From an uncultured Roseovarius sp. (lineage in GTDB: Bacteria; Pseudomonadota; Alphaproteobacteria; Rhodobacterales; Rhodobacteraceae), in the NCBI GenBank assembly GCA_947496175.1, contig CANMBU010000002.1, positions 186,001 to 250,000 of the forward strand: a DNA stretch of 64,000 nucleotides. The letters are read 5' to 3'. The notes beneath the pieces are model-generated. The model worked only from the letters and a program-made list of their open reading frames with translations. It did no database searches and was not told where the DNA came from. Position 1 is the first letter of the stretch. Each line of letters starts with the position of its first letter. Of this stretch, positions 10,774 through 20,514 are shown one piece after another. The position numbers and the translations under genes were made by a program.

Positions 10774-11409
10774 TCAGCGCTCTGAGATGGCCAGTTTCCA
10801 AGCCGCGAAGACAAAGAAAACGCCAAGCGCCGTTTCGATCCAGCGCCGCCCTTTGGCATAGGCTGCCCGGATATGGCGGGTCGACATGGCCAGCGCCCAA
10901 GCCCCATGGCAGGTAAAGGAAATCGTGAAAGCGCCCAATACAAAGAGCGTCACGACATCGAGGGTCGCGCCCTCAACTGCGCCGATCGAGGCAATGGACA
11001 GCCAGAAGGCAATGGCCTTGGGATTGGTCACCTGCAACAGGAAGCCGGTGACGAAGTGGCGTCTCATCGACTTGGCTTGCGTTTCCATGGACGTCAGAGT
11101 GGGTGGGTTAAGCGCCTTTCGGAATGCGCCATAGGCCAGATAAAGCAAGTAGGTGGCACCGATGGTGCGCAACACTGTCATGGCCCATGCCGCTTGCGAC
11201 ACCAGCAATCCAACCCCGAGCATCGTCAGCAGATTGATCGCCATGCTGCCCGTCGCAATTCCAAGTGTGGCGACCATGGCCGGGGCGCGGCCTTGTGACG
11301 TCGCGATGCCGATCAGTAAAGCGACGGATGGCCCCGGAGAGGACGCACCAACCACCAGAATGGCATAGGCCGCCAGAATGCCAGGCAGATAGACAAGAAG
11401 ATCCGTCAC
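10774..11409 (-). CDS. LysE/RhtB-family amino-acid exporter
   Basis: A 211-residue, six-helix exporter. The N-terminal GASSPGPSVALL matches the conserved PGP segment of the LysE/RhtB family, and GFLLQVTNPKAIAFW is the second family block (NPKA). Export of an amino acid or derivative is expected; specificity is not readable. Its ATG overlaps the stop of the upstream NTF2-like gene by four bases (ATGA). Confidence 0.88.
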   Translation of the reverse strand: MTDLLVYLPGILAAYAILVVGASSPGPSVALLIGIATSQGRAPAMVATLGIATGSMAINLLTMLGVGLLVSQAAWAMTVLRTIGATYLLYLAYGAFRKALNPPTLTSMETQAKSMRRHFVTGFLLQVTNPKAIAFWLSIASIGAVEGATLDVVTLFVLGAFTISFTCHGAWALAMSTRHIRAAYAKGRRWIETALGVFFVFAAWKLAISER

Positions 11410-11756
11410 TCGCCGCCGGTCCCCTTGAAGCCCACAAGCCGGGTCAACAGGCCCGATGCATCGGTTTCTGCGAAATACTGGCCCAGTTGTTCCATCCCGC
11501 CGGGCATGGCGAACCGCACCGTGGCACGGGTGACGCCATCGCGGGTCTCTGAGGCGATCACCTCGGCGGTGGCGCCCGGAGCCATTTGTGCAAACTGCGC
11601 CACATAGGCCGCGATGTCTTCCACGCCTTCAAGGCCATCGGTTCTGGGATCCGCATAGCGCGCGTTTTCCGCAACGGTCTTGGCGATCAGGATAAGTTGC
11701 CCTGCCGGGTCAGTTTCTGACCATGCGTCGAAAAATCCATTCAAAGCGTTAGACAT
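11406..11756 (-). CDS. SnoaL/NTF2-like small protein
   Basis: A 116-residue cone-shaped NTF2-like protein: helical start (FFDAWSETDPAGQ), a loop with YADPRTDGLEGVEDI, and beta strands ending in TRLVGFKG, in the pattern of SnoaL-like isomerase/binding proteins. No catalytic residues can be assigned. It overlaps the LysE-type exporter by four bases and so is translated with it; perhaps it handles the same metabolite. Confidence 0.7.
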   Translation of the reverse strand: MSNALNGFFDAWSETDPAGQLILIAKTVAENARYADPRTDGLEGVEDIAAYVAQFAQMAPGATAEVIASETRDGVTRATVRFAMPGGMEQLGQYFAETDASGLLTRLVGFKGTGGE

Positions 11757-11826
11757 CGCCCTCTCCTTCGTCAGAGTCGCAGCCTAACGCAGATCAATAC
11801 AGCTGTGTTCAGAAATGTTGGCTGGG

Positions 11827-13416
11827 TTAAACCGCCAGATCCAAGGCCGCGCTCAAAAGCGTCTCGGCATATTCGGTTTGCGGGTTGTCAAAGATATCCT
11901 GCGCCGAGCCGTATTCGACGATATCGCCCTGTTTCATGACGATGACCTTGTGGCTCATGGCACGGACCACGGCCAGGTCATGGCTGATGAAGAGGTAAGC
12001 CAGCCCGTATTTCACCTGCAAACGGCGCAGAAGGTCCACGATCTGAACCTGCACCGTCATATCAAGGGCAGAGGTCGGTTCATCCAGAACCACCAGTTTG
12101 GGCCGCAGGATCATGGCGCGGGCAATGGCGATACGCTGACGCTGACCGCCGGAAAACTCATGCGGGTAGCGATCCATCATGTCGGGGTCCAGATCGACCT
12201 CGTGCAACACTTCGGCCACGAGTTCACGTACCGGGCGGCCATCAGGGTTGCCATGTACGCTCAACCCTTCGGCAATGATCTGTTCACAGGTCATGCGTGG
12301 GCTGAGGCTTCCGAACGGGTCCTGAAACACGATCTGAATGTCAGATCGCCGGCGGCGCAGTTCCTTGGTGGACCAGTCGCGCATGTCTTGCCCGTCAAAG
12401 CGCATCACGCCCTCAGACCCAATGAGCCGCATGAGTGCCAGCGCCAAAGTGGTCTTACCTGATCCGCTTTCGCCGACAATGCCCAATGTCTCGCCAGCAC
12501 GCACAGAGATTGTGGCCTCATTGACGGCCTTCACATGCCCGACGGTGCGTTTGAGAAAGCCCTTTTGGATGGGAAACCAGATTTTTAGCTTGTCGGTTTC
12601 GACCAGAACCGGCGCTTTTTCCTCTACCGGATCAGGCGCGCCGGACGGGGCCGCGCTCAGCAGTTTCTTGGTATAGTCATGCTGGGGGTTGGCGAAAATG
12701 TCCTTGGTCGGGCCTGTCTCGACGATAAGACCATCTTTCATCACGCAAACCCGGTCAGCGATTTTTTCCACGACCGCCAAATCATGGGTGATGAACAAAA
12801 GTCCCATCTGCTCTTCGCGCTTGAGCTCTGCCAAAAGCTCTAGGATTTGCGCCTGGATGGTGACGTCGAGCGCCGTTGTTGGCTCATCCGCAATAAGAAT
12901 GTCAGGCTTGTTTGACAGGGCCATGGCGATCATAACGCGTTGCCTTTGCCCACCGGAAAGTTGATGCGGATAGGCCCCCAGACGGGTTTCAGGATCACGA
13001 ATGCCGACGCGCGTCAGAAGTTCCAGAATGCGCGTGTGCACCGCGTTGCCGGTCAGACCCTGATGCAACTCGATACTCTCGCGCAGCTGCTTTTCCAACG
13101 TGTGCAGCGGGTTGAGCGAAGTCATCGGCTCTTGAAAAATGAAGGAAATGTCGTTGCCGCGCACATTCATCAGGCGTTTTTCATCAGCTCCGATCATTTC
13201 CTGGCCGTCATAGGTCACACTGCCTTCGACCATGGCGGAACCGCCGAGCAAAGAAACCGTGCTGAGTGCGGTGATGGACTTGCCACTTCCGGACTCGCCC
13301 ACAAGAGCAACTGTTTCTCCACGGTCTACGGTGAAGGAGACGCCATGCACGCATGGTTTTACCTCGCCATCCTGACGGAAACTGATGCGCAGGTCTTTGA
13401 CGTCCAGAAGGCTCAT
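11827..13416 (-). CDS. yejF: Peptide ABC importer, double ATPase YejF
   Basis: 529-residue ATPase with two complete nucleotide-binding domains: Walker [14 protein letters not shown] (about residue 40) and [13 protein letters not shown] (about 315), signatures [12 protein letters not shown] and [12 protein letters not shown], and Walker [13 protein letters not shown] and [12 protein letters not shown]. It energises uptake of oligopeptides (microcin C-type in enterics) by YejABE. Start overlaps the YejE stop by four bases. Last gene of the leftward yejABEF operon. Confidence 0.92.
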   Translation of the reverse strand: MSLLDVKDLRISFRQDGEVKPCVHGVSFTVDRGETVALVGESGSGKSITALSTVSLLGGSAMVEGSVTYDGQEMIGADEKRLMNVRGNDISFIFQEPMTSLNPLHTLEKQLRESIELHQGLTGNAVHTRILELLTRVGIRDPETRLGAYPHQLSGGQRQRVMIAMALSNKPDILIADEPTTALDVTIQAQILELLAELKREEQMGLLFITHDLAVVEKIADRVCVMKDGLIVETGPTKDIFANPQHDYTKKLLSAAPSGAPDPVEEKAPVLVETDKLKIWFPIQKGFLKRTVGHVKAVNEATISVRAGETLGIVGESGSGKTTLALALMRLIGSEGVMRFDGQDMRDWSTKELRRRRSDIQIVFQDPFGSLSPRMTCEQIIAEGLSVHGNPDGRPVRELVAEVLHEVDLDPDMMDRYPHEFSGGQRQRIAIARAMILRPKLVVLDEPTSALDMTVQVQIVDLLRRLQVKYGLAYLFISHDLAVVRAMSHKVIVMKQGDIVEYGSAQDIFDNPQTEYAETLLSAALDLAV

Positions 13417-14522
13417 TCGAAGGTCTTCCTTGGGTCAAAGGCGTCGCGTACCCCCTCAAAGATGAAGACCAAGAGCGACAGCATGATGGCAAAGGTGAAG
13501 AAGGCTGTGAAGGCCAGCCAGGGGGCCTGCAGGTTATTTTTGGCCTGTAGCGTGAGCTCGCCCAGCGAGGGGGCCGAGGCCGGAAGACCGAAGCCAAGGA
13601 AATCGAGCGTGGCCAAAAGTCCGATGGTGCCAGTGATGATAAACGGCAGGAAGGTCAGCGTGGCCACCATCGCATTGGGCAGCATATGACGGAACATGAT
13701 GGTCATGTTGCTGACGCCAAGCGCTTTGGCGGCGCGGACGTATTCAAAGTTACGCGCGCGCAGGAACTCGGCACGCACCACGCCCACAAGTCCCATCCAC
13801 CCGAAGGCGACCGTTATGGCGACCAGAAGCCAGAAACTTCGCGGCAGGATCGCGAAGAGAATGATGATCACATAGAGCTGAGGTGTGGAGGCCCATATTT
13901 CGATGATGCGTTGAAAGATTAGGTCGGTCTTGCCTCCGAAATACCCCTGAATGGCACCCGCAAAAACGCCGATAACCGACGACAGTGCCGTCACGATCAA
14001 GGCGAAGAGGACAGAAAGCCGGAACCCGTATATCACGCGCGCCAAGACATCGCGCTTTGTGCCATCGGTGCCCAGAAGGTTTTGTTCATTTGGGGGCAGG
14101 GGGGCTGCGCCGGGACGGTCCACAGGTGTGTCGTAGCTGTAGCGCACGGGCGGCCAGAAGGTCCAACCTTTGGCGATGGCCTCGCCATTCACCTCGCCGT
14201 CCTGCGCATCCTCGATGATGCCCTCAGGGTCATCAAAACACTCTTCCAGACCGCCCGAGACGATCAGGCATTCGACTTCGGGATCGCCATATGGGGCCTC
14301 GGTTCGAAAATCGCCGCCAAAGGCGGTCTCTGGATAAAACTTCAGGATCGGCGTGTAGTACTCGCCCCGGTACTGCACCAGCAGGGGCTTGTCATTTGCG
14401 ACAAATTCGGCTGGCAGGGTGATCAGAAACAGGATCGAAAACAGGATCAGCGACCAATAGGCCCGCCGGTTGCGCTTGAAGTTACGCCAGCGGCGTTGGT
14501 TGAGAGGCGAGAGGCTTGGCAT
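13413..14522 (-). CDS. yejE: Peptide ABC importer permease YejE
   Basis: 369-residue inner-membrane permease. A first helix (about residues 22-42) is followed by the long periplasmic loop with YYTPILKFYPETAFGG that marks YejE rather than DppC, then LLGTDGTKRDVLARVIYG and the cytoplasmic EAA-type loop REFLRARNFEYVRAAKALG-like region near residue 255. It forms the channel together with YejB, whose stop lies two bases upstream. Confidence 0.9.
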   Translation of the reverse strand: MPSLSPLNQRRWRNFKRNRRAYWSLILFSILFLITLPAEFVANDKPLLVQYRGEYYTPILKFYPETAFGGDFRTEAPYGDPEVECLIVSGGLEECFDDPEGIIEDAQDGEVNGEAIAKGWTFWPPVRYSYDTPVDRPGAAPLPPNEQNLLGTDGTKRDVLARVIYGFRLSVLFALIVTALSSVIGVFAGAIQGYFGGKTDLIFQRIIEIWASTPQLYVIIILFAILPRSFWLLVAITVAFGWMGLVGVVRAEFLRARNFEYVRAAKALGVSNMTIMFRHMLPNAMVATLTFLPFIITGTIGLLATLDFLGFGLPASAPSLGELTLQAKNNLQAPWLAFTAFFTFAIMLSLLVFIFEGVRDAFDPRKTFE

Positions 14523-14524
14523 GG

Positions 14525-15607
14525 CTACCCGGCCCTCTTCTCAAAGTCGATCCGGGGATCGATGAAGACATACATCAGATCGCCCAGGATCGCGACGACA
14601 AGGCCGATCAGAGTTGTGAGGTAGAGCGTGGCGAACATCACCGGATAATCCCGGCCAATGGCGGCTTCAAAAAAGAGCCGCCCCAGCCCATCGAGCGAAA
14701 AGATTGTCTCGATCAGCAGGCTGCCGGTGAAGAAAACACCGATGAAAACACCCGGAAATCCTGCAATGACAATCAGCATCGCGTTGCGGAAGACATGCCC
14801 GTAAAGCACTTTGCGCTCAGACAAGCCCTTGGCGCGGGCGGTCATGACATAGTGTTTCTTGATCTCATCGAGGAACGAGTTTTTGGTCAGCAGGGTGAGC
14901 GTCGCAAAGCTACCGATCGAAAGTGCCGTGATGGGCAGGATGATGTGCCAAAGGTAATCGAGCACTTTGCCCATCAGGCTGAAATCTTCCCAGCCATCCG
15001 AGGTCAGGCCCCTTAGCGGGAAGATCTGATAGTAAGAGCCACCGGCAAAGAGCACCAGGAGCATGATCGCAAAGAGGAAGGCCGGGATGGCGTAGGCGGC
15101 GATGATGATGCCGCTGGTCCATGTGTCAAACGGCGTGCCGTCGCGCATCGCCTTGCGGATGCCCAGAGGGATCGAGATGAGATAAGAGATCAGCAGGGTC
15201 CAGACGCCCAGCGTGATACTGACCGGCATCTTGTCAAGCACAAGGTCCACAACTTCGGTTTTGCGGAAGTAACTCTCGCCAAAATCAAAGCGCGCATAGT
15301 TCCAAAGCATATTGAAAAAGCGTTCGAGCGGCGGCTTGTCGAGGCCGAATTGCGCTTCAAGTTCGGCAATAAACTCAGGCGGCAGACCGCGTGCGCCGAC
15401 ATACCCCTCAACCTCATCTGTGCCTAGACCGCCATCGTCCTCTGCCCCGGCGAAACCGCCAAACACGTCGCCTTGCCCTTGAATTTCGGCAATCGCCTGT
15501 TCGACCGGGCCACCGGGCAGGAACTGCACCAAGGCAAAATTGATGATCATGATCCCGATCAGTGTCGGGATCACCAAAAGCAGACGTCTGAGGATATAGG
15601 CGCCCAT
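14525..15607 (-). CDS. yejB: Peptide ABC importer permease YejB
   Basis: 360-residue permease beginning [19 protein letters not shown], the usual opening of DppB/YejB proteins. The FVQ..PGGP-like segment is present as [19 protein letters not shown] Gly/Asp-rich insertion ([17 protein letters not shown], about residue 50) lies in the first periplasmic loop, also typical of YejB. The EAA loop is near [17 protein letters not shown]. Located 68 bases after YejA and 2 bases before YejE. Confidence 0.9.
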   Translation of the reverse strand: MGAYILRRLLLVIPTLIGIMIINFALVQFLPGGPVEQAIAEIQGQGDVFGGFAGAEDDGGLGTDEVEGYVGARGLPPEFIAELEAQFGLDKPPLERFFNMLWNYARFDFGESYFRKTEVVDLVLDKMPVSITLGVWTLLISYLISIPLGIRKAMRDGTPFDTWTSGIIIAAYAIPAFLFAIMLLVLFAGGSYYQIFPLRGLTSDGWEDFSLMGKVLDYLWHIILPITALSIGSFATLTLLTKNSFLDEIKKHYVMTARAKGLSERKVLYGHVFRNAMLIVIAGFPGVFIGVFFTGSLLIETIFSLDGLGRLFFEAAIGRDYPVMFATLYLTTLIGLVVAILGDLMYVFIDPRIDFEKRAG

Positions 15608-15675
15608 GCAGTGCTACGCGCCTCTCTGAGAGGCACGCAAAATACGTGGCCCTGTGCTATCGCCCCCGTGCTGGC

Positions 15676-17613
15676 TCACTGCGCGCCTGCCTCCTTCAGC
15701 TTTTGTGCCTTATCTGCGTCATACCACCAGAAATCCAGCGTCCCCAGCGCAAAAGGCGGTATTTCTTCAGGATGGGCATATTGATCCCAATAGGCGACCC
15801 AATGATTGGGGGCGTAGCCGTCGGGGATAAGGAAGAATTCATGGCGCAATGCGCGATCCAAGGCCCGAATGGTCATGTTTTCTTCTTCCTTGCTTTCGGT
15901 CAGCAGGGATTTGGCAATGATTTCATCCACCATCGGGCTGGCAAGCCCTGCAGGGTTGAAAAGGCTGAATTCCGCTGCTTCTGAGCCAAAACGCTGCGCC
16001 AGTCCCGTGCCAGTGCCCAGTAAGGACGGATAGCCATCAAACACCAGATCATAGTCCCTGTCGCGCTCTCGGTCCGTGTATTGGGCGCTGTCTACAGACT
16101 CGACGGTCGCGTCGATGCCTGCATCCTTGAGGCTGGAGACAAAGTTTTCGGCAACTGCGCGGTTAGTAGGTGACCCAGATGAATTCAGCAAGAAATTGAG
16201 GCTCAGCTGCTTTCCGTCTTTAGACCGAACTTTGCCCGCGTCATCGACAGTATAGCCCGCCTCTTCCAGCAGTCTCAGCGCTTTGCGCTTGTTTTTGCGT
16301 GTGATGAGGCGATCTTCGTCACTTACATGTGGCACCCACGGTTCTGTTTCCAGAACTCCAGCAGGAACCAAGTCTCCCAACGACTGCAAAAACTCCAGTT
16401 CAGGGCCTTCAGGTGTGCCTTTTGCTTCTAACTCTGTGCCTGTCGAGAAGGAACGTTGTTGCTCATAGAGACCGTAAAGGAGCGATTTGTTTGTCCATTC
16501 AAAATTGAACAAGAGTGCAACAGCCTCGCGCACACGTTTGTCCTTGAGCGGTTCCGAGCCAAGGTTGAACACGATGCCCGACATTGCAGGCGGCGCGCCG
16601 TCGGCAAGTTCTTCCAACTTGACCCAGCCGCGCTGAACCGCGGGGAAATCATAGGAGCTGGCCCAGAGTTTTGGATCAGACTCCGTTCGGTACGTTACTT
16701 CTCCGGCCTTGAAGGCTTCAAAGGCGGCCGTGGAGTCGGCAAAATACTCTAGTCGGATCGTATCGAAATTGTGCCGCCCTTTGTTAATGGGCAAATCCCA
16801 ACCCCAGTAATCAGGGTTGCGTTTGAAAACCACCCGTCGGTTTGGCTCTACTTCTTCCAAGATATAAGGGCCTGATCCCGGCGAAATCTCAAGCCGTGGT
16901 TCGTCCAGCCGTGCGCCTGTCTCTTCGTACCATTTTTTGGACCAGACCGGCACGCCACCGACCTGATCAATGAGGCTACGGCGGGAAATACCGTCAGCGA
17001 ATGTAAACTTGATGGTGTGATCGTCGATCACCTCGACACTTGGAATGCGCTTGCGCACCGCTTCTGCGTAGCTTTTCAGGCCCTGATCCAGAAGCAGGTT
17101 ATGAGAAAACGCGACATCATGCGCTGTGACTGGTGTCCCATCGGAAAACCGCGCCTCAGGGCGCATGTGGAAGATGACCCAGGACTTGTCTTCTGGATAT
17201 TCGACCGTATGCGCCAAAAGACCGTAACCTTCGTCGTAATCATCCGAGGGCAGGCTACCGGCGCCGGCAAGTATCTCGCCCAAAAGGCTTTCATACATCA
17301 CCGTGGAAAGCGCTGAGGCCCGTCCATTGCGCGTGTAGGGGTTCATGGAGTCAAAGCTCCCGGCGAGTGCTATGGAAATCTCGCCACCCTTCGGCGCGTC
17401 AGGGTTCACATAGTCAAAGTGCGTGTAATCCTCGGGGTAGTTCAGATCGCCAAAGAACGAATAGCCGTGGCTTTTTATGATCTTCTGGTCTTCTGCAAAT
17501 GCCGTCCATGCGCTGAGGATCAGGATGGACAGGCCCATCAGGGTTGTCGCAACGAAGCGAGGTTTTTGGCCGTCAAGCGCTCGGGACTTGGCCCGGCTGC
17601 GGGATCGGGTCAT
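15676..17613 (-). CDS. yejA: Peptide ABC importer substrate-binding protein YejA
   Basis: 645-residue periplasmic solute receptor of SBP family 5. After a twin-basic N-terminus comes a signal peptide core (TTLMGLSILILSAWTAFA) and the YejA-type mature start SHGYSFFGDLNYPEDYTHFD. NPDAPKGGEIS, SMNPYTRNG and the C-terminal HWVAYWDQYAHPEEIPPF are YejA hallmarks. The frame runs seven codons further upstream, but an AAGGAGA ribosome site sits seven bases before the ATG at 17613, so that start is chosen. It would bind peptides for YejBEF. Confidence 0.9.
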   Translation of the reverse strand: MTRSRSRAKSRALDGQKPRFVATTLMGLSILILSAWTAFAEDQKIIKSHGYSFFGDLNYPEDYTHFDYVNPDAPKGGEISIALAGSFDSMNPYTRNGRASALSTVMYESLLGEILAGAGSLPSDDYDEGYGLLAHTVEYPEDKSWVIFHMRPEARFSDGTPVTAHDVAFSHNLLLDQGLKSYAEAVRKRIPSVEVIDDHTIKFTFADGISRRSLIDQVGGVPVWSKKWYEETGARLDEPRLEISPGSGPYILEEVEPNRRVVFKRNPDYWGWDLPINKGRHNFDTIRLEYFADSTAAFEAFKAGEVTYRTESDPKLWASSYDFPAVQRGWVKLEELADGAPPAMSGIVFNLGSEPLKDKRVREAVALLFNFEWTNKSLLYGLYEQQRSFSTGTELEAKGTPEGPELEFLQSLGDLVPAGVLETEPWVPHVSDEDRLITRKNKRKALRLLEEAGYTVDDAGKVRSKDGKQLSLNFLLNSSGSPTNRAVAENFVSSLKDAGIDATVESVDSAQYTDRERDRDYDLVFDGYPSLLGTGTGLAQRFGSEAAEFSLFNPAGLASPMVDEIIAKSLLTESKEEENMTIRALDRALRHEFFLIPDGYAPNHWVAYWDQYAHPEEIPPFALGTLDFWWYDADKAQKLKEAGAQ

Positions 17614-17739
17614 GCGCATTCTCCTTATACTCACCCTGATGTGGGATTTTATTCGCCTCTGGCAAGCTAACGGAGGGCCGTGCCCGGTTTCAAGCGTAGA
17701 TCATCTGCTGTGAGGCGGCGGCCTTATCAAACAAAAGAA

Positions 17740-17777
17740 AACCGCCCGTGCCATCAGGAACGAGCGGTTCAATTTTT
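17740..17777. terminator. Bidirectional terminator between yejA and cytochrome c
   Basis: AACCGC (17740-17745) pairs with GCGGTT (17764-17769), with a further CGT/ACG pairing inside. On the plus strand it is followed by AATTTTTT, and on the minus strand by TTTTCTTTTG. Read leftward, it follows the cytochrome stop at 17796, so it most likely ends that transcript. Confidence 0.75.
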
Positions 17778-17795
17778 TGCTATCGAAAGTAACGT

Positions 17796-18962
17796 TTACT
17801 GACCAAGCGACTGCAGGTAGCCGATCACATTGGCGCGTTCAGCTTCGTCCGAAACGCCGCGGAAGGTCATCCTGTTGCCAGGGGCGAATTTACGTGGGCT
17901 CTCCAGCCAGGCGCTCAGGCGATCCAGGTCCCAGACGCCGCCGACCTCAGTCAACGCATCGGAGTACTTGAACCCCTCTACTGAGGCCACCTCACGGCCA
18001 ACGATACCAACGAGATGAGGACCTACGCGGTTTTGCTCTTTGTCGGCCACATGACAGGCGGCGCATTTCTTGAAAGACTTACTGCCCGCGTCAATGTCGG
18101 CTGCAGCCACCAGAGCCGCAAAGCCTGTGTCACTGGCTGCTGCCTCTTCGGTTGCTTCTTCCGCAGCAGGTTCTTCCGCTGTGGCCTCTTCTTCGGTTGC
18201 CTCAGGAGCGGCTTCCTCTTCGGCGGTTTCCTCGGTTGCCTCTTCGGTCGCCGCTTCTTCAGTTGTTTCTTCGGTCGCCGCTTCTTCAGTTGTTTCTTCT
18301 GTCGCCGCCTCTTCGGCTGCTGGTTCCTCAACAGCTTCTTCCGCCGCCGCCTCTTCCGTGGCTTCCTCAGCCGCAGGTTCCGCCGCCGCCTCTTCCTCAG
18401 CGGCAGCAGGTACCGCCAGTTCAGTCATCGAGCCGTCTGTATTGTCGAGATAGGCAATCACGTTCACGCGGTCCTGGATCTTTTTCAGACCCGCAAATCC
18501 CATGGATGTGCCCGGCGCGTAGCCCTTCGGGTTCTCGATGAACGCGTTCAATTCTTCAGGGGTCCAGTTTGCCACAACCGCGCTCAGCGCGCCGGAATAG
18601 CCAAACCCTGCGACCGCGTCTACGTCACGGCCAACCACGCCATCAAGATGCGGGCCGGTCTTGTCGGAGCCGTCAACAGCGTGACATGCTTTACATTTGC
18701 CAAACACTTTTTCGCCAGCCGCAATATCTGCCGATGCGTAAAGCTCGACAAAACTTGGGCCTTCCTCAACTTCGGCGGTCTCTGTGTCGCTATCGCCGGT
18801 GTCGATGACATAGGCCGGGCCATGATCATCCCCATGACCGCCCCCCGTGGCGTACATTTCTTCCGCCACCCATTTGCCCAAAAGAAAGATCAGCAGCGCG
18901 CCGCAAAAGCCGCCAAGGATCTTGGTAAACGTCATTGTGTCAAGCATTGGCCCGTTTTCCAT
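17796..18962 (-). CDS. Membrane-anchored di-haem cytochrome c with Ala/Glu linker
   Basis: A 388-residue electron carrier. One N-terminal helix (about residues 12-34, ending LLGKWVAEEMY) anchors it, as in CycM/cytochrome cy. Two cytochrome c domains follow: CKACH at 90-94 with Met 154 as likely sixth ligand (GTSMGFAG), and CAACH at 300-304 with Met near 365 (GNRMTFRG). Between them, residues about 186-275 are almost only Ala, Glu and Thr. It probably shuttles electrons from the bc1 complex to an oxidase. The frame is open 58 codons further upstream, but homology and the membrane helix favour ATG at 18962 (or the ATG at residue 6). Confidence 0.85.
   Translation of the reverse strand: MENGPMLDTMTFTKILGGFCGALLIFLLGKWVAEEMYATGGGHGDDHGPAYVIDTGDSDTETAEVEEGPSFVELYASADIAAGEKVFGKCKACHAVDGSDKTGPHLDGVVGRDVDAVAGFGYSGALSAVVANWTPEELNAFIENPKGYAPGTSMGFAGLKKIQDRVNVIAYLDNTDGSMTELAVPAAAEEEAAAEPAAEEATEEAAAEEAVEEPAAEEAATEETTEEAATEETTEEAATEEATEETAEEEAAPEATEEEATAEEPAAEEATEEAAASDTGFAALVAAADIDAGSKSFKKCAACHVADKEQNRVGPHLVGIVGREVASVEGFKYSDALTEVGGVWDLDRLSAWLESPRKFAPGNRMTFRGVSDEAERANVIGYLQSLGQ
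18244..18297. repeat. Two exact 27-base tandem repeats in the cytochrome linker
   Basis: The 27-base unit at 18244-18270 is repeated without change at 18271-18297, and a degenerate third copy follows to about 18324. On the minus strand each unit encodes nine residues (EETTEEAAT). The whole linker looks built from slippage of such units, so its length should vary between strains. Confidence 0.8.
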
Positions 18963-19069
18963 ATGAATCTCTCGTCGCGTATCTATCCGCTTCCCCTTGA
19001 AGGGCGCAAGGTGTAGTTTCCGCGACCAATCGACCGCATCACGGCATGGGACAGAACAGGCAAGAGAAG

Positions 19070-19903
19070 ATGACCAATCGCATCGCTTTTCAGGGCGAGC
19101 CGGGTGCATATTCGCACCAGGCTTGCAAAGAGACATTTCCAGACATGGAGCCGCTGGCCTGCCGCACCTTTGAGGACGCGATAGAGGCCGTGCGATCAGG
19201 CCATGCCGAATTGGCCATGTTGCCGGTGGAAAACTCTACATTCGGGCGTGTGGCGGACATTCACCACCTGCTGCCATCTTCGGGTTTGCATATCATTGAT
19301 GAGGCGTTTGTGAGGGTTCACATCAACCTCCTTGCGCTGCCGGGCACGCCGCTTGATACGATCAAGCGCGCCAAAAGCCACACAATGTTGTTGGGACAAT
19401 GCCGCGACTTTCTTGCGCAGCACTCCATCCAACGTGTCACAGGGGCGGACACCGCAGGGTCTGCCAGAGAGGTGTCGCAGTCGGGCGATCCGGAATTGGC
19501 GGCCTTGGCCAGTGAACTGGCTGGCGAGATTTACGGTCTCGACGTGCTGGCACGGCATATTGAGGATGAAGGCAACAACACCACGCGGTTTCTGGTGATG
19601 TCGCGCGAACCGGATATGTCGCGCCGTGGTTCTGACGGGATGATGACGAGTTTTGTTTTTCAGGTGCGCAACATCCCCGCCGCGCTTTACAAGGCGATGG
19701 GCGGGTTTGCGACAAATGGTGTCAACATGACCAAGCTGGAAAGCTATATGGTCGGGGGCAGTTTTTCTGCGACACAGTTCTATGCGGATATCGAAGGGCA
19801 CCCGGAGGATCCTGAGGTCGAGCGCGCTTTGGAAGAATTGGAGTATTTCACGTCCGAGGTGGTCATGCTGGGGGTTTATCCCGCAGATCCGCGCCGGCAC
19901 TGA
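19070..19903 (+). CDS. pheA: Prephenate dehydratase
   Basis: 277-residue enzyme that turns prephenate into phenylpyruvate for phenylalanine synthesis. FQGEPGAYSHQAC opens the catalytic domain; LPVENSTFGRV and the NNTTRFLVMSRE segment with the catalytic TRF triad are clear. A C-terminal ACT domain (about residues 195-275) includes KLESYMVGGSF, the variant of the ESRP Phe-binding loop, so feedback inhibition by Phe is likely. An ATG eight codons upstream exists but the chosen start gives the conserved N-terminus MTNRIAFQGEPG. Divergent from the cytochrome gene. Confidence 0.92.
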   Translation: MTNRIAFQGEPGAYSHQACKETFPDMEPLACRTFEDAIEAVRSGHAELAMLPVENSTFGRVADIHHLLPSSGLHIIDEAFVRVHINLLALPGTPLDTIKRAKSHTMLLGQCRDFLAQHSIQRVTGADTAGSAREVSQSGDPELAALASELAGEIYGLDVLARHIEDEGNNTTRFLVMSREPDMSRRGSDGMMTSFVFQVRNIPAALYKAMGGFATNGVNMTKLESYMVGGSFSATQFYADIEGHPEDPEVERALEELEYFTSEVVMLGVYPADPRRH

Positions 19904-20232
19904 TACTTGGCGCAAGAGATGTACCGGGGACACTCTGTGCTGTGCCTTTTGTTACAAGCTCTTCAGAAATAATGCGGTTTTCCAATGTCGTGGCTCTGCA
20001 AGTTGTATAACAAGCTTAAGTTATACATTTCAGGTGTTTAACCTTTTTTCAGCGCGAGCAGATCGTAGAGGCGTGAGTGATCTGTCTGCCATGGTCACAG
20101 AGCTGTGCATTATCGTGATGGACGGTTCACGAAGGCCGGACAGTCCCTAACGCCGCCGCGCTTTAATCTCCATTTCATGTGCATAGACGACGGACGAAAA
20201 CCCGTCTCAACAGATAGGAATAGGAGAATACC
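19904..20232. other. Gap with one inverted repeat
   Basis: 329 bases without a convincing gene. TGTATAAC (20004-20011) is repeated inverted as GTTATACA (20020-20027) around eight bases, which could be an operator for the small secreted protein downstream. Nothing else was recognised. Confidence 0.4.
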
Positions 20233-20454
20233 ATGCGAACCCTAACCGCTATTGTTCTAACAGCCGTCCTCGCCACACCAGCAGCAGCTTTGTCGATCGT
20301 AAAAGTAATGTCCGACACCTCCGCAGGAGGGAGCGAACTGAGCGTTCAAGAACGTGGAGATCAGTTGTCCAAACTGAAGAGTAAGGGCGGCTCTAAATCG
20401 AAGAAAAGGCGCGCGCCTTTGTTCGACACCGTGCGAAATACGCAGATCGGTTAA
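20233..20454 (+). CDS. Small secreted basic protein, function unknown
   Basis: A 73-residue protein with a clear ribosome site (AATAGGAGAATACC before ATG). Residues 1-19 form a signal peptide (MRTLTAIVLTAVLATPAAA) and the mature 54 residues are rich in Ser, Lys and Gly (SKLKSKGGSKSKKRR). No family is recognised. Export to the periplasm or medium is inferred. It has its own terminator immediately downstream and a long leader region, so it looks like a separately regulated gene. Confidence 0.65.
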   Translation: MRTLTAIVLTAVLATPAAALSIVKVMSDTSAGGSELSVQERGDQLSKLKSKGGSKSKKRRAPLFDTVRNTQIG

Positions 20455-20485
20455 CGTTATCCACTCACGGGTAAAAAAGAACTAA

Positions 20486-20512
20486 GGGGGCCATCTGCGG
20501 GTGGCCCTTTTT
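20486..20512. terminator. Rho-independent terminator
   Basis: GGGCCA (20488-20493) and TGGCCC (20502-20507) pair around an 8-base loop, followed by TTTTTG. It ends the small secreted protein gene, eight bases before the stop of the converging SRPBCC gene. Confidence 0.85.
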
Positions 20513-20514
20513 GT

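Noticed and set aside
18244..18324. Tandem repeats as a CRISPR array
   Set aside because: No spacers; units are contiguous and coding.
18015..19016. Open frame of 333 residues opposite the cytochrome
   Set aside because: Cys/Phe/Arg-rich mirror of the Ala/Glu-rich linker; a composition artefact.
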